Source of the DNA: Phanerodontia chrysosporium
Taxonomy: Eukaryota; Basidiomycota; Agaricomycetes; Polyporales; Phanerochaetaceae
Assembly (NCBI GenBank): GCA_001910725.1
Contig: MJGA01000005.1
Location: 992,001-1,056,000 of the forward strand
DNA length: 64,000 bases
Direction of reading: 5' to 3'
The position numbers and the translations under genes were made by a program. Under the pieces are notes generated by a model, which ran no database searches, was not told the DNA's origin, and worked only from the letters and a program-made list of their open reading frames with translations. Position 1 is the first letter of the stretch; every line of letters begins with the position of its first letter. Shown piece after piece: positions 1 to 10,193 of this stretch.

Positions 1-453
1 TGCATTCATTCGCCGCGCTAGAGACTCACGTTGTACGGAGAGTTGAAGATTCGGTCGCCAAACAGGATGGACCCTAGGGACTCGGCCTGCTTCTTGGGCC
101 CATCTTCTGGCTGGCAGAAATGGAAACGTTCATTGTAGTAATCATCTGCCGCGAACAGGAGGACCGTAAGTGAGAATGCAGGGTTTCAGCTAGGGTGGCA
201 TACAGTTGATCATTGATTTCTAGCTCGAAGCAGGGTCAGCAGTGCTGGGCGGGGAAACGAGCGTGGGTAGACGCACTATTTTTGCGTTGTCTGCGCCTGC
301 CAGCATCGGAGTGAGGGCATTGACAAGGAGATTGACCTGGTCTCCTGCGTGGTAATCATGCGGTGCAGCTCCGGGGAGGTAGAACGCGTGTGCACACGAC
401 AGGAGCGACGAGAAGACTGCACAGCTCAGATGGAAGCGGTTCACAAGACCCAT
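1..453 (-). CDS. TM9SF/EMP70 (nonaspanin) family membrane protein, 5' part only
   Basis: The N-terminal part of a transmembrane-9 superfamily protein, a multi-span endosome/Golgi protein. The start at 453 gives a signal peptide (MGLVNRFHLSCAVF...CAHA) followed by FYLPGAAPHDY, the usual mature start of this family. Exon 1 is 453-277. A 16-nt micro-exon at 219-204 adds KSMIN and the first base of a Tyr codon. Exon 3 is 145-30 and encodes YDYYNERFHFCQPEDGPKK then ESLGSILFGDRIFNSPYN, ending at a GTGAGT donor. Splice sites are canonical and all phases join. The lumenal domain continues beyond the left edge, so none of the nine membrane spans is in the window. An in-frame ATG upstream at 654 is ignored because it would bury the signal peptide. 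Assignment to the family is firm; the subfamily is not resolved. Confidence 0.85.
204..219 (-). other. 16-nt micro-exon of the TM9SF gene
   Basis: AAATCAATGATCAACT on the minus strand, preceded by CTAG and followed by GTATGC. With exon 1 ending ...NAKI in phase 0 and exon 3 starting AT-GAT-TAC, it supplies KSMIN and the T of a Tyr codon, giving the family-typical YDYYNERFHFC. Without it, exons 1 and 3 do not join in frame. Confidence 0.8.
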
Positions 454-1100
454 GGTTGCTGCGCGAGCTGGCGTTGCCGGACAGCGAGCAGTGCTGGCAA
501 GAGTTCCGTATACGTTAGCACCGGGGTCGGCGGGGGGAAATGAGTGCACAGCGTCGGCGGAGGATGTGGGGAAAGACGGGGTGACTGTCGCGGTCGAAGG
601 TGCTTTCTCCCCGCCGGCGGCTTCGCGACACAGGCGTCTCCGAGAAGTCGTCACAACGTGGCGGTGGGTGTCGGTGCTCGTTTTGGCAACGCTGGATGGT
701 CGCTCTCAGTCTCTTGCAGCAACCTTCCAGTCATGACTACAACTGCACAAGTCTTCCGCCTGCAGTGCCCCCAAGCTCCCCGGGCCGCCAGTCGGACATC
801 ATCCTCGCATTCAGACAACAGTGTTTGCCTCCGACTCAGAGCTCCGAGCGACAACGGCTGAACGCTGCGTCTCCGACGCTCCCTCAGGCAGTGTCGAGAC
901 TTTACAGACATGCCATACCATCAGCATTACACAATGACTGATGCGCAAGTTTGCATCCCCTGACACTGGCCCAAGCGTAGACTACGGCCACGATGTCCCA
1001 TCTGGGGGAGCCTGCTTCCGCGTGCTCTGTCACTTTAACGCCACGCGCCGCCTATATAAGAGACCCCTCGAGGTCGACCGTACCAAGCCTGCATCACGCC
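454..1100. other. divergent intergenic region, TM9SF / F-box gene
   Basis: Shared upstream region between two divergently transcribed genes. Short open frames exist on both strands, but none resembles a protein. The only clear element is the TATA box at 1053-1060, near the right end. Confidence 0.5.
1053..1060 (+). promoter_or_regulatory. TATA box of F-box gene
   Basis: TATATAAG lies 41 bp upstream of the ATG at 1101, implying a very short 5' leader. It closely matches the TATATAAG upstream of the second F-box-like gene at 45246. Confidence 0.6.
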
Positions 1101-2192
1101 ATGGACAAGATTCCACCAGAGATACTGCGCCGCATACCACCCTTGCTCGATCGCAGCGATGTCGCCCGGCTGATGCGCGCGGGCTCCCGTCGGCTGTACG
1201 CGGTCTGCGGGGAATGCCTGTACGCGACCGTGCGGTTCAACCTTCCTGCGAGCGAGGCTGGCCCTCAGCACGCCCCGCACATCCGACGGCGGTTTCACCC
1301 GCGCGTCGTGCTCGACCTGCTCGCCGACGGCGGGCCGCGCGGGCCCTGGAGCACCCCGCCCGATGGGTACGCCACATCTCGTTTATCTGGCCCATGTTCC
1401 CGTCAGACGCGTATGCGGATACGTGCGCCCTCCTAGCCCGGCTCCTCGCGCAGACCACCGCGCTGCGCTCCCTCGAGCTCCGCGGGCCCTCGCCGCCCGC
1501 CTGGCCCGCCTCCGCGCCGACACGCTCCCACCCGCGTGCGCCCCGCGCCTCGTGGCGATCAAGACCGACGACGCGGGCGACGTCGCCGCGCTCGCGCACG
1601 GGCGGCGGCTCGACGCCGTCTTCGTCACGACGTGGCTCGACCCGGGCGCGCACGCCGCGCTGCTGCACGCGCTGCACGCGAGCGCCGGGCTCGCCTGTCT
1701 GCAGCTGAGCCTGCGCGCGGCGGGCGTCGCCGAGCTCGCTGCGGCCGCGCGCACGCTCGCGGCGCGCTTTCCGCGGCTGCTCGTGCTCTGCGTGCAGTTC
1801 GACCTCGGCCCGGCCTGGCGCGAGCGGCCGCTGTCGTGGGGCACCTTCAACGTGAGTACGGTCTCCCGCGCGCCTGCTGGCGCGCTAGCCGCGCCCGCTG
1901 CCGAACGCACGCTGAAGCCGCATCTGTTTCACCCCCACCTCCAAAGGCGGCCGTCGCCCAGCTCGGCGCTGCGCTGCGCGTGCTGCACCACCTCCGCACG
2001 CTCTCCGTCACCATCTTTCCCGAGCCGCCGCCCAGCCCCGCCGACAACCGCCGCGCGATCGAGCTGCTCGCCGAGCACTGTGACACCCTGCGCCACGTCG
2101 AGGTGCGCTGGCTCCGCCGCGATGGCGACGAGTACCACGAAGCCTCCTTCAGCAACGCGCTGCTCCGCGGGCAGTGGGCGTACACGCCGTAG
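1101..2192 (+). CDS. F-box-like domain protein (two apparent frameshifts)
   Basis: The start at 1101 gives MDKIPPEILRRIPPLLDRSD, which resembles an F-box (substrate adaptor of SCF ubiquitin ligases), followed by Leu-rich sequence as in many Agaricomycete F-box-like proteins. The coding signal changes frame near 1343 (...GGPRGP then LEHPARWVRHISFIWPMF) and near 1490 (...RSLELRGP then LAARLARLRADTLP). Each break is cured by one extra C after GGGCCC. An intron begins at 1853 (GTGAGT, after LSWGTFN). The last exon runs AVAQLGAALRVLHHLRTLSV...LLRGQWAYTP to a stop at 2190-2192. No partner or substrate can be inferred. It could be a pseudogene, but the matching single-base losses elsewhere in the window favour sequence error. 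Confidence 0.6.
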
Positions 2193-2820
2193 TCGCCCGT
2201 GGACGACCATCGACAGCTCGCCCTACCACCCAGACTCCCGAGCGGCTGTTTATGCCCCAGCCATGTCACCGTGCCCTTCCCATGCCTTGCTTATTTATTG
2301 CGCTTATTTATTCGCCTCGGCGGTCGTCAGACCCCGACTCCAGCCAAAGACATTTCAGTGCCTCTATATAAACCGCCTCGTGCCGCTCGTCCCTACTTGC
2401 AATCCTGTTGCGTCTCCCGCGCCGCCGACGATACCGCGGGAGCCCCGTCCACTCCCGCGAGCGCTGCTGATCCTCGGTTCCCGAGATAAGCCTCGTGTGC
2501 ACGTAGCAGGTGCGCGGCATGCAGTACCCTGAGCCTCTATGCCGTTAACGTAACACGCGCTCGGTGGTGTTGAGCTATCACGCAAGCTGCGACGATCAAC
2601 TGTCAAAGTGTGCCAAAGGAAATTTCATTTCGACGTGTCTCCGGATTGCAGACAGTACTGAAACTCAAAATACGTTGCTGGTTCAGCGGTAAGCGCACCG
2701 CAAGGCGTGCCCCATCACGCTCCTGTCAGCCCTGCAGGCCCACAGCGGCCCTGCGGCTTTGTCAGCTCTACCGCGCCAGGGCCCTGTTCAGGGCACGCGC
2801 GCCACGATGGCAAACCGCGT
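2193..2820. other. convergent intergenic region
   Basis: Lies between the 3' ends of the F-box gene and the MAT2B-like gene. It contains an isolated TATATAAA at 2365-2372 without a recognisable coding region behind it. Nothing else is supported. Confidence 0.4.
2365..2372 (+). promoter_or_regulatory. orphan TATA box
   Basis: TATATAAA 170 bp past the stop of the F-box gene, with no recognisable coding region in the next 450 bp on the plus strand. It may be chance, or drive a non-coding transcript antisense to the MAT2B-like gene. Confidence 0.3.
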
Positions 2821-4202
2821 TCACTGCTGCTTCTGCAGGTAGGCGGTCCACCACTCTTCGAACGGGTTCCAGCCCAGGCCGCCGGAGCCCTCCATGAGAT
2901 CCTCGGTCTCGTGCGTGTACAGATGGCAGTCGCGCGGCCGCGTCGTTGCGGCCTCGCCCTGCACGGCTGGGGGGTAAGCACTCAGACAGAAGGGCGTGCA
3001 CACGGGGGGCACGCACCGTGTAGGGCTCCGCGTCGGGCACAATGTGCGCGTGCGGCAGGCCCAAGATCTTGGCGAAGACGAGGCACATCTCGTACTTGGT
3101 GAACGGCTCCTCGGCGGAGTAGTGCAGGATCGGCGGGATGGCCTTCGTGGGCGGCAGCGCTGCGTCGAAAGCGGCATGCCATCAGGGCGCTGGACGGGGC
3201 AGGAGCACGCCGAGCGGGGGACTCACCGGCGAGGCGCACGAGGAAGTCCGCGATGTCGAGGACGTTGGTCGGGTAGCGCGTGGCGTAGTGGTCCATCTTG
3301 TACGTCTTCCCGCTCTGGTCCGCAACGACGTCGAGGAGGATGTTCACCGCCGTGTCGCTGTTCTTCGGCGCGGGACCGTACCTGCGGGGAGTGATGGCGC
3401 GGTCAGATCGGGCGCGCATCAGCAGAAGGGAGGGGACCTACAGCACGGGGACGCGCAACACGACGGATTTGGCGCCGGTGACGCCAAGCACGGCGAGCTC
3501 GCCGTCGCGCTTCGTGCGACCGTACAGGTTCAGGGGGTTCGTGGGCGCGGAGGGCGGGTACGGCGGGTGGGTGCCATCAAAGACATAGTCTGGCGCAGCG
3601 GGATCGGTGCGTGCACGGATCGAGGGAGGAGATGAGACAGACCGGTGGATATGTACACGAGGGTGTACTTGAGGGCCTTTGCGAGCGCTGCGAGGCTCGC
3701 AGGCACGTCGGCGTTCAGCTGCGCCCGCGCGATCAGAGCAGGCAACTTGATCAGCAACGTGTCGCGATCCGTACCTTCTGGGCTGCCTCGGGGTTCTGTA
3801 CAGGGTCTCGTCTCAATGCAGAGCTCTTTGTGGGGAGGCGATGCAGGGGCAACGGATATTCACCTTCTCAGCAACATCTGGCCTTCTCTCTGCGGCACAG
3901 TGGATGACCCCTGCGCGCGTGTTAGTCATATCCGCACACAGTGCCAGAAGGTGGCTCGGACTGACAGTCGGGCTTGAACTCGGCGAAAACTCGTTCGACC
4001 TCGTCGTTGTGTGTGAGGTCGAGGACCTTGAGGTCGTCCGGGGACGCGAGTGAGCGAGGCCGAGAACCTCGTTCTGAGGGGACGCTTTGAAGGCGTTGTA
4101 GACGGCGGTCCCGAGGACGCCAGATGCTCCTGCGATCGCATGGATGAGTACTGCCCGGGTGTGACGGGCGGGCTATGGCTTGCCTGTGACTATGACACGC
4201 AT
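2821..4202 (-). CDS. RmlD-like NAD(P)-binding protein, MAT2B type
   Basis: Extended short-chain dehydrogenase of the dTDP-4-dehydrorhamnose reductase / methionine adenosyltransferase regulatory subunit beta type. The start at 4202 gives MRVIVTG; a GC-AG intron (4183-4130) splits the Gly-rich dinucleotide loop before ASGVLGTAVYNAF. Later exons read VIHCAAERRPDVAEK, NPEAAQK (21-nt exon, 3795-3775), LNADVPASLAALAKAL, STDYVFDGTHPPYP, NLYGRTKRDGELAVLG (YxxxK-type catalytic pair) and YGPAPKNSDTAVNILLDVV. The C-terminus is GWNPFEEWWTAYLQKQQ. At least nine short exons are needed. One frame break occurs in exon 2 at about 4048 (GLAHSRP to DDLKVLDLTHND), cured by one C in a CCCC run; with that base the exon ends in the phase needed by the next exon. 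Whether it regulates Met adenosyltransferase or is a free reductase cannot be told from sequence. Confidence 0.8.
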
Positions 4203-4493
4203 GATGAGAGGAAGGAGACGCTGCGATCATCAAGAGGCTTGTGGCGTTAATCGACTACTTTCCCACGCTCATAGTGACCGTTCTGGCTTACACGCAGGAC
4301 TTGACGCATGAGGGACACCTATCATCGTATTCACGCCCATGAGGAGACTCCAAGCGAGCGAGTTCGCGCGTATGGAGCTGGTGGAGGGCCACGGCGGTGA
4401 GAGGCCATGACGTCAACCCGCGACGCGGCTGGTTATAAGCGCAACTTGAACGCGGCTGGACTGCACTACACAACCATCCATACCACACGAAAC

Positions 4494-4815
4494 ATGTCAT
4501 CTGCAGGCAAGACCTTTGGTACTCAGTCGCCCCCGCTCTCTGCTACCGGCGACGACCAGCCCATGGGCGTCACTGGCATGTCGGGCAACAAGCCCAAGGC
4601 TGTTCCTGATGAGCAACAGCGAGGAGGTACGCAACATCAGCCTATCGGTATACCGTTCCTTACTGAGTATTTCTCAGAATACTTCAAGGGAGACATGTCG
4701 AAGCGCAGTGACGAGTCAGAAGCCCAGCCAAGTGCACCAGTGCGTCTCATCACAACTACGCATTCTGATGGTTGTGCTGACTCTCCCCAAGGCTGAGAAG
4801 ATCAAGCAAGATTAA
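4494..4815 (+). CDS. 72-aa conserved-looking small protein
   Basis: Three exons (4494-4626, 4678-4739, 4792-4815) with introns of 51 and 52 nt and canonical borders join in phase to a 72-residue product. It starts MSSAGKTFGTQSPPLSATGD, continues QPMGVTGMSGNKPKAVPDEQ, then YFKGDMSKRSDESEAQPSAP, and ends AEKIKQD. It is hydrophilic and rich in Gly, Ser, Pro and charge, with no signal peptide or membrane span, so probably disordered and soluble. I do not recognise a family. The match of three short exons in phase argues that it is a real gene. It lies about 290 bp from the divergent MAT2B-like gene and may share its promoter. An in-frame ATG at 4407 would extend it, but that stretch looks like leader. 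Confidence 0.6.
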
Positions 4816-5428
4816 TTGCAGATAATTGAAGGAATCATGTACTTCTAATGACCCACTACTGCATCATATTCTGTATTTCTACGTCAGACTCTGGGAATCA
4901 ATATGCGATTTCAGTTATACCACGCGCATTTGTTCTAGTTGAGCGTCATTCGAGCCGTTCGTTTGTGGTTGGTGTCGATGCAACAAAGCGTGCCTAGTAG
5001 TATGCAGCTGCAGTTCTAGTCTGAAGTGGTGCAGGTGGCGGTCGCGAATGTTGAAGCGCCCGTACATTGCCCGAGGCGGATACAGAAATAAGGTTTGCAT
5101 CCTGCTTTTCTCTGACCGCCATCCTGTTGTTGCGGCGACCCTTCCTTACGTTTGACATCGTTTGCTAACATATCAGCTTACAGGTGTCTAGGTGTTGGAG
5201 AGCAAAGGTGACAATTTCGTATGTCGAGGCTGTGATGTCGTGTTGCCGTTCACTCATCACCCTTTTCTCGTCTTTCTCCATCACATCTCAGCATTCAGGG
5301 AGAGGCCGTGCATTGAGCTCGCTGTACCCTCGCCTCGTTACTCGTCATTCTTTGCGGAAGCTCTTGAAACGCACAGTCCGCCACTTCAACAAACCTTGCC
5401 ACGCGCATACATCAAGATACAGAAGCTT
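4816..5428. other. intergenic region upstream of coiled-coil gene
   Basis: AT-richer than its surroundings. It holds no ORF with protein-like composition. Presumably the 3' UTR of the small gene plus the promoter and leader of the next gene. An open frame runs into 5429 from 5192, but its upstream part looks untranslated. Confidence 0.4.
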
Positions 5429-8400
5429 ATGGAGGTGCCTGTCGTCCCTCCCGGCAATATCCAATTCACCACAATCGGCAAGCAGCCCTCACTTCTCAAA
5501 CGAATGTCGGGTTTCAGTATCCCGCTAGGCCCGGTAGTCGACGAGGAGGACGTCAGTGCTGCACCTTTTTCGCCTCCGGGCTCTCCTAGTCCCCGAGCCC
5601 GCACGACATCTCTGGGACGCTTAGCATCACTCGTCAACACGGGTGAGCTCGCAAGTTCATCGCCCGCAACCGCTGCTACCGCCGTGGCCCCCGTCCCGCA
5701 GACAGCAATAACTGCAGGTACTTCCACTTCTGCTTCGTCCATATTCAACCTACCAGCGGAGATCTTCAAGACAGCTCCAAAACCTCCTATCGCTTCTACC
5801 CCATCAGTTCCAACCAGTTTCTACTTCCGCCCCGCCGCAAGCGCCTCGACCACAAGTCCTTCCCCTGCCGGACCATCCGTGGCCCCAGCCCCGTCGCATA
5901 TTCGCAGCCTACGCCTGTAACAACTACAACACCCGCAAGACCACCGATGCCGAATCCAGAAAAGGCGCACATCGACGCTCCGTCGCGCCCGCCCGAGCCA
6001 GCGACACCACTGCACGCGGGCGCTACAGCGACATCTCCCGCGAGCGCGCCGAGCGAGTCCTCGCGGCTTGCGGAGGCGCTGCGCGACAGCCGCATCGAGC
6101 TGGACGACCTGCGGCGCACGCGCGACCGGGTGCGGGACGAGTTCCAGGAGTTCCGGCACCGCTGGCAGGAGACGGAGCACGCGCTCGAGCGGCAGAAGGC
6201 ACAGATGGAGCGCCTCGTCGCCGTCTGCGAGGAGTGGTTCGACAAGGAGGAGCGCGTGCACGAGCGTCGCGAGCTGCGGCTCGCCGCGGACCACGCGCGC
6301 CTCGCTGGCCTCGAGGAGGAGGAGCGCATGCGCGAGGCGGAGCGTGTCGAGGCTGAGGAGCGGCAAGGTTGGAGGCGGAGGAGGCCCAGAGGCGCGAGGA
6401 GGAGCGTGCACTCGCAGAAGAACAAGCGGTCGCAGAGGCCGAAGCCCAGAGACGGCGCGCAGAGGAGAAGCGCGAGTTAGAAGCGCAACTGGCTGCCGAA
6501 CGAAGACGCGCCGAAGAGGAGGCGAAAACACGAGAAGAAGAAGCGAAACAGTGGAAAGCCGCGCTTGCGAAAGCTGAGGCCCAGGAACAGGCTCGGCGTG
6601 CCTTGGAGAACAAGCAGCGCGATGAAGAAGAGGAGCGCGCTCGCCGTGAAACCGAAGAACGAAAGAAGCGAGAAGAGGCGGAAGCCAAGTCGAAGGCTGC
6701 TCGCGAAGCCCAAGAAAGATTGAAAGCGGAGAAGTACAAGGCAGCAGAAGAGGCACGCATGAAAGCAGTGGAGGAAAAGGCACGTCGTGAGGCAGCTGGT
6801 GCTATGGCTGAGCGTGCACAGTACGCAACTCGGTCTCCCCGGCTCTCCTATCAAACTGCCCCGTCGACCGTTGAAGCTGCTTCGCCATCCCCGGAAGTGG
6901 TAGCGGCGCTGTCTCTTTTCGCGCCACAAGAAGCAGTGTCGAGAGCCTTCGCATCGCCGTCTGGCCAGCGCGTCTCTCCGTACAACCCCTCGGACGCTCC
7001 CCGAATGGCCCCTGGCGCTCTGCAGTATCCACAAGATGAAATTCGTACTCAAGCCAACGCCGCGCCGTTCTTCGAAGTCCGGCAGTCAGTTTCGCACAGT
7101 AATCCGGCGCTCGCAGCATCTCCGCCCGCTATGACCGAGTCTGTGTCAGCTGCAGTTGGTCGCAGTTCCGGTCCAGCGGATGCCCCAAGGATCTCTGCTG
7201 ACATGCAGGATCGTTTGACAGGGACGTTGGCAGCGAACAGCGCCCCGTCTTCTGGCTCATCGCATCTCCCGTCATCTGCGGCCGCACCGGTACCCGCAGA
7301 TATGTCACTTGTCGCGCAAAAGCCGCCGTCAAGGGGCACTCCCAAGATCGTCAGGAACAGGTGGACTTTGTCATCCGAAGGGTCCCCGGAGGAACGCAAG
7401 CCTGTGGTTCCTTCCCAAGACATGCCACCGCCACGGGCATCGCCTGCACAACCGTCCACTTCAGAACAGGCACCGATGTCGTCGCAGGCCAGTTCAGCCT
7501 CGCAGAGCGCGAAATCCGGCAAGAAGAAGAAGAGTGCTGTCAGTGTGAAGCCCGAGCCGAGCCCGTCCCCTACTACAGAGTCAGCGCCGACACTGCCTCC
7601 TCCGCCGGCTGCTCGAGAGAGCGTCAGTCGGCCTCCAGCGGTCGTGCACGCGCTGCCTCCAAACCCCCCGCACCCAACCCGCAAGTTAGGAAGGGTCAAG
7701 CCTTGAGCAAGCCGCGCGAGCAGATGCGGATGAACGCCAACGGGGACCGCCCCGCCGTGCGACCGCCCTCGCTGGAGGCACGCAACAGCCCCGGGGCGCA
7801 CAGTGCGCCTGCAGCCCCACAGCTTCCTGGGGATAGATTTGTAACTGCGGATCAACATGTCGTCGCTCCGCCTGCGCACGTCCGTGTCGAGCCGCTGGCG
7901 GACAGGCTGAACTACGTGCCGATGCACGGCGGCTTCGATGACGACGGGATGGTCGTGTCTGCCCGAGATGACAGTCCCTACCGCGCGTACACACCGCCTC
8001 GTGCGCCGTCGCCCCCGGTGCCGAGGGGGCGTGGAGACCACTATTCGCCCTCGCCCATCCGGGCCTCGCGATCTCGCGAGAGGCGGTACTCACCGTCGCC
8101 TGCTCGATCGCCCGAACGGTCGTACACTCCGCCACGCAGCCCCTATCGCGAACCGCCCTCGCCCAACAGGAAGCGGTTCCGCGACGACGACCGCGATTTG
8201 CCTCCGGCCCGTCGCCCTCGTTACGACGACAGGCCGCCGCCGCACCCTCTTCGCGAACCGACCCCGCCGCTGCCGCCGCCGGCGAGGTTCCACGGCGACT
8301 CCTACGGTCCGGACCCCCGCGACGTGCGGAGGGTCTCGCCGCCGCCGTCCTACTCTGCCGTCATGTCAAGCCGCGTTCCTCAAGATCCTCCGCCGCGTAC

Positions 8401-8776
8401 AGAGCCGCGCACGGGCGGACAGCCGCGGCGCGCCGGCCCCTCAAATGCACGTCCCGAAAGCATGTATGTGCCCGCCATGCCGCCGCCTCCTGTCGCGCCC
8501 CTCTCTGCACGCATCGGCAACGCCGCGCCGCAGCAAGACCGGGCGCCGGTGCCGCGGCAGGACCATGGCGACCTGATGTCGCGCTTGAGCGACCCTCGTC
8601 CTCAGCCGCGGAACGGGGGCCCGCGCCCCAAATCGAGCAGGGCGCCCGCCGACGAGCCGCCGCCGCGTCGCGGGAGGCCCCAGAACCCTGTGCAGACGCC
8701 GAGGAAGGGACGGGGTGGGGCCACGTACCAGGAGTCGAGGTCCGGGAAGGGACCGTTGGAGTCGCGGCTTTCTTGA
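5429..8776 (+). CDS. large coiled-coil protein with SR/Pro-rich C-terminus (three frameshifts)
   Basis: The start at 5429 gives MEVPVVPPGNIQFTTIGKQP and then Ser/Pro/Ala-rich low-complexity sequence. The middle (about 6060-6830) is a long charged coiled coil (LAEALRDSRIELDDLRRTRD, EERALAEEQAVAEAEAQRRR, many EE/KR heptads). A Ser/Pro-rich linker follows, then an SR-like C-terminus (SPSPIRASRSRERRYSPSPA, PERSYTPPRSPYREPPSPNR) with basic stretches that may be nuclear localisation signals. The frame changes at about 5893 (CCCC), 6366 (AAGG) and 7670 (CCCCCC), each cured by one inserted base; together they give roughly 1,115 residues. I do not recognise a named family. The domain mix suggests a nuclear scaffold or RNA-processing factor, which is inference only. 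Confidence 0.6.
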
Positions 8777-8996
8777 GTGTGGAACGAGTGTCTGGTAGGT
8801 GCAACATCAGGTGTCTGTATCTTCTTGTCGATGCGTTTGCAGCAATCTAAGTCTCAAAGCGTGGTGTGCCATGAACGTCCTGCGCCGTCCGAGAAGAAAA
8901 ATGAGAGTATTACGTCCGATTTAGATGCATGCTGCATAGGTAATCCAAGAATCGAGTCTGCTATTGCTACAATCGTCTGGGGTGGGGCCGATCCCT

Positions 8997-10193
8997 CTAG
9001 CTCGCGCCGCATATCGACAACTCGCGCATCTCCTGGAGCACGCCCTCTACCTGCGCGTCGAGCTGGCCCGCGGCGTAGTCGTCGCGCACGCTGTCTGCAA
9101 AGTACCGCTGCACGGCGCTGAGCTTGTCGTAGCCCTCCTCGGCGAACTTGCACTGCATGCGGATCATGGCCTCGAAGCTCGGGTCAAAGAAGGGCACGCG
9201 CAGCTCGAGCAGCTGCGGCAGCTCCGCGATGAGCTGCTCGTTGAGCATGTCGAAGACCTCCTTTGCGTCGTCGTGCTCCTGCTGCGCCTGTGCCAGAAAC
9301 GCCAGTGGGATCGGGTTCCGGGTGAGTACGGGAGAGGGCGTACCTTGGGCAGCTTCGTGGGATCCTCGCTTGGCTTGGCGATAAGCTTGTTCAGCCTGCT
9401 GCGTGCCGCGTCGTAATCGAGTAGCTGTCGGAAATGACTTCAATATGTGGTCGGCGCAATCGGTGTTGAATAAGTTACCTTCTTGTTGCGTTTGCTGATG
9501 TGTTCATTCACTACGGGGAAGTAAGCGTTCATTTTGCCCAGCGGTTCCATGATCGTTTGTCGGTATGGGGCGTCCTGCGATCGTCCTATTTAAGCCCACG
9601 GAGAGTCTGCAACGAGGCAAGCGGGAGACGCACCATTTCCCTCGCAATACCCGTATCCAGCTCCTCTACTGCTCGCTTGTAGGCGTGTGCGGCCATGGCG
9701 CCCTCGGAGGTCTTGTCGGCGGCGCCGTAGAAGATGTCGATGGTATCCGCGAGGCGGGCTTGCGCAGCAGTCATTGCTAGGGTGGCAAGCATGAGCTCAG
9801 GCAGAGGGCTAATCAGGAGTGTGTACGCACCTCGCATGGCGTCGATGAAGGCCTTGCTGTCCTTCTGCAGGGCCTGGCACTCCTTCTCATACCTGCACGC
9901 GCCCCGTTAGCGATCCCCGCTGCACCCCGCTGCAGCCGCCATAGCCTGCTACGCACGTCTTGTACTTGACCTCCTCATCTGTGAACTCTCTGTCGATCGT
10001 GCGTTCGATCTGGCCCGTCTTTTGCAGCAGCTAGAAACGAGGGCGGTCAGCACCGACCGGGACGCACGAGACGCTCGTCCCCAGGAGACGCACGGTAGTC
10101 CCTGCGCGGTTCATAGACTTCTTGAAGCTGTCGTAGAATAGTAAGCAGCGGATCAATCGCTCAAAAATGTGAGACGTACCCTGCCCAACTCAT
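8997..10193 (-). CDS. hob3: BAR-domain protein, Rvs161/Hob3 (amphiphysin-like)
   Basis: An N-BAR adaptor that binds and bends membranes in endocytosis and actin-patch function; it acts as a heterodimer with Rvs167/Hob1 in yeasts. A tiny 14-nt first exon (10193-10180, MSWAG) is followed by FKKSMNRAGTT, LLQKTGQIERTIDREFTDEE, YEKECQALQKDSKAFIDAMR, AMTAAQARLADTIDIFYGAA, DAPYRQTIMEPLGKMNAYFP, LLDYDAARSRLNKLIAKPSE and AQQEHDDAKEVFDMLNEQLI, ending ELSICGAS. All junctions are canonical and in phase. The length, about 265 residues with no SH3 domain, fits Rvs161/Hob3 and not Rvs167. About eight exons. Confidence 0.9.

Noticed and set aside
1340..1495. Programmed ribosomal frameshifting in the F-box gene
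   Set aside because: No slippery heptamer and stem structure were seen, and the same type of break occurs in many unrelated genes, pointing to sequence error.
5821..6783. Long minus-strand open frames opposite the coiled-coil gene (320 and 245 aa)
   Set aside because: They mirror the Glu/Lys/Arg-rich sense frame and have biased, repetitive composition with no motif.
7049..8041. 330-aa minus-strand open frame
   Set aside because: Antisense to the SR-like gene; low-complexity composition and no splice support.
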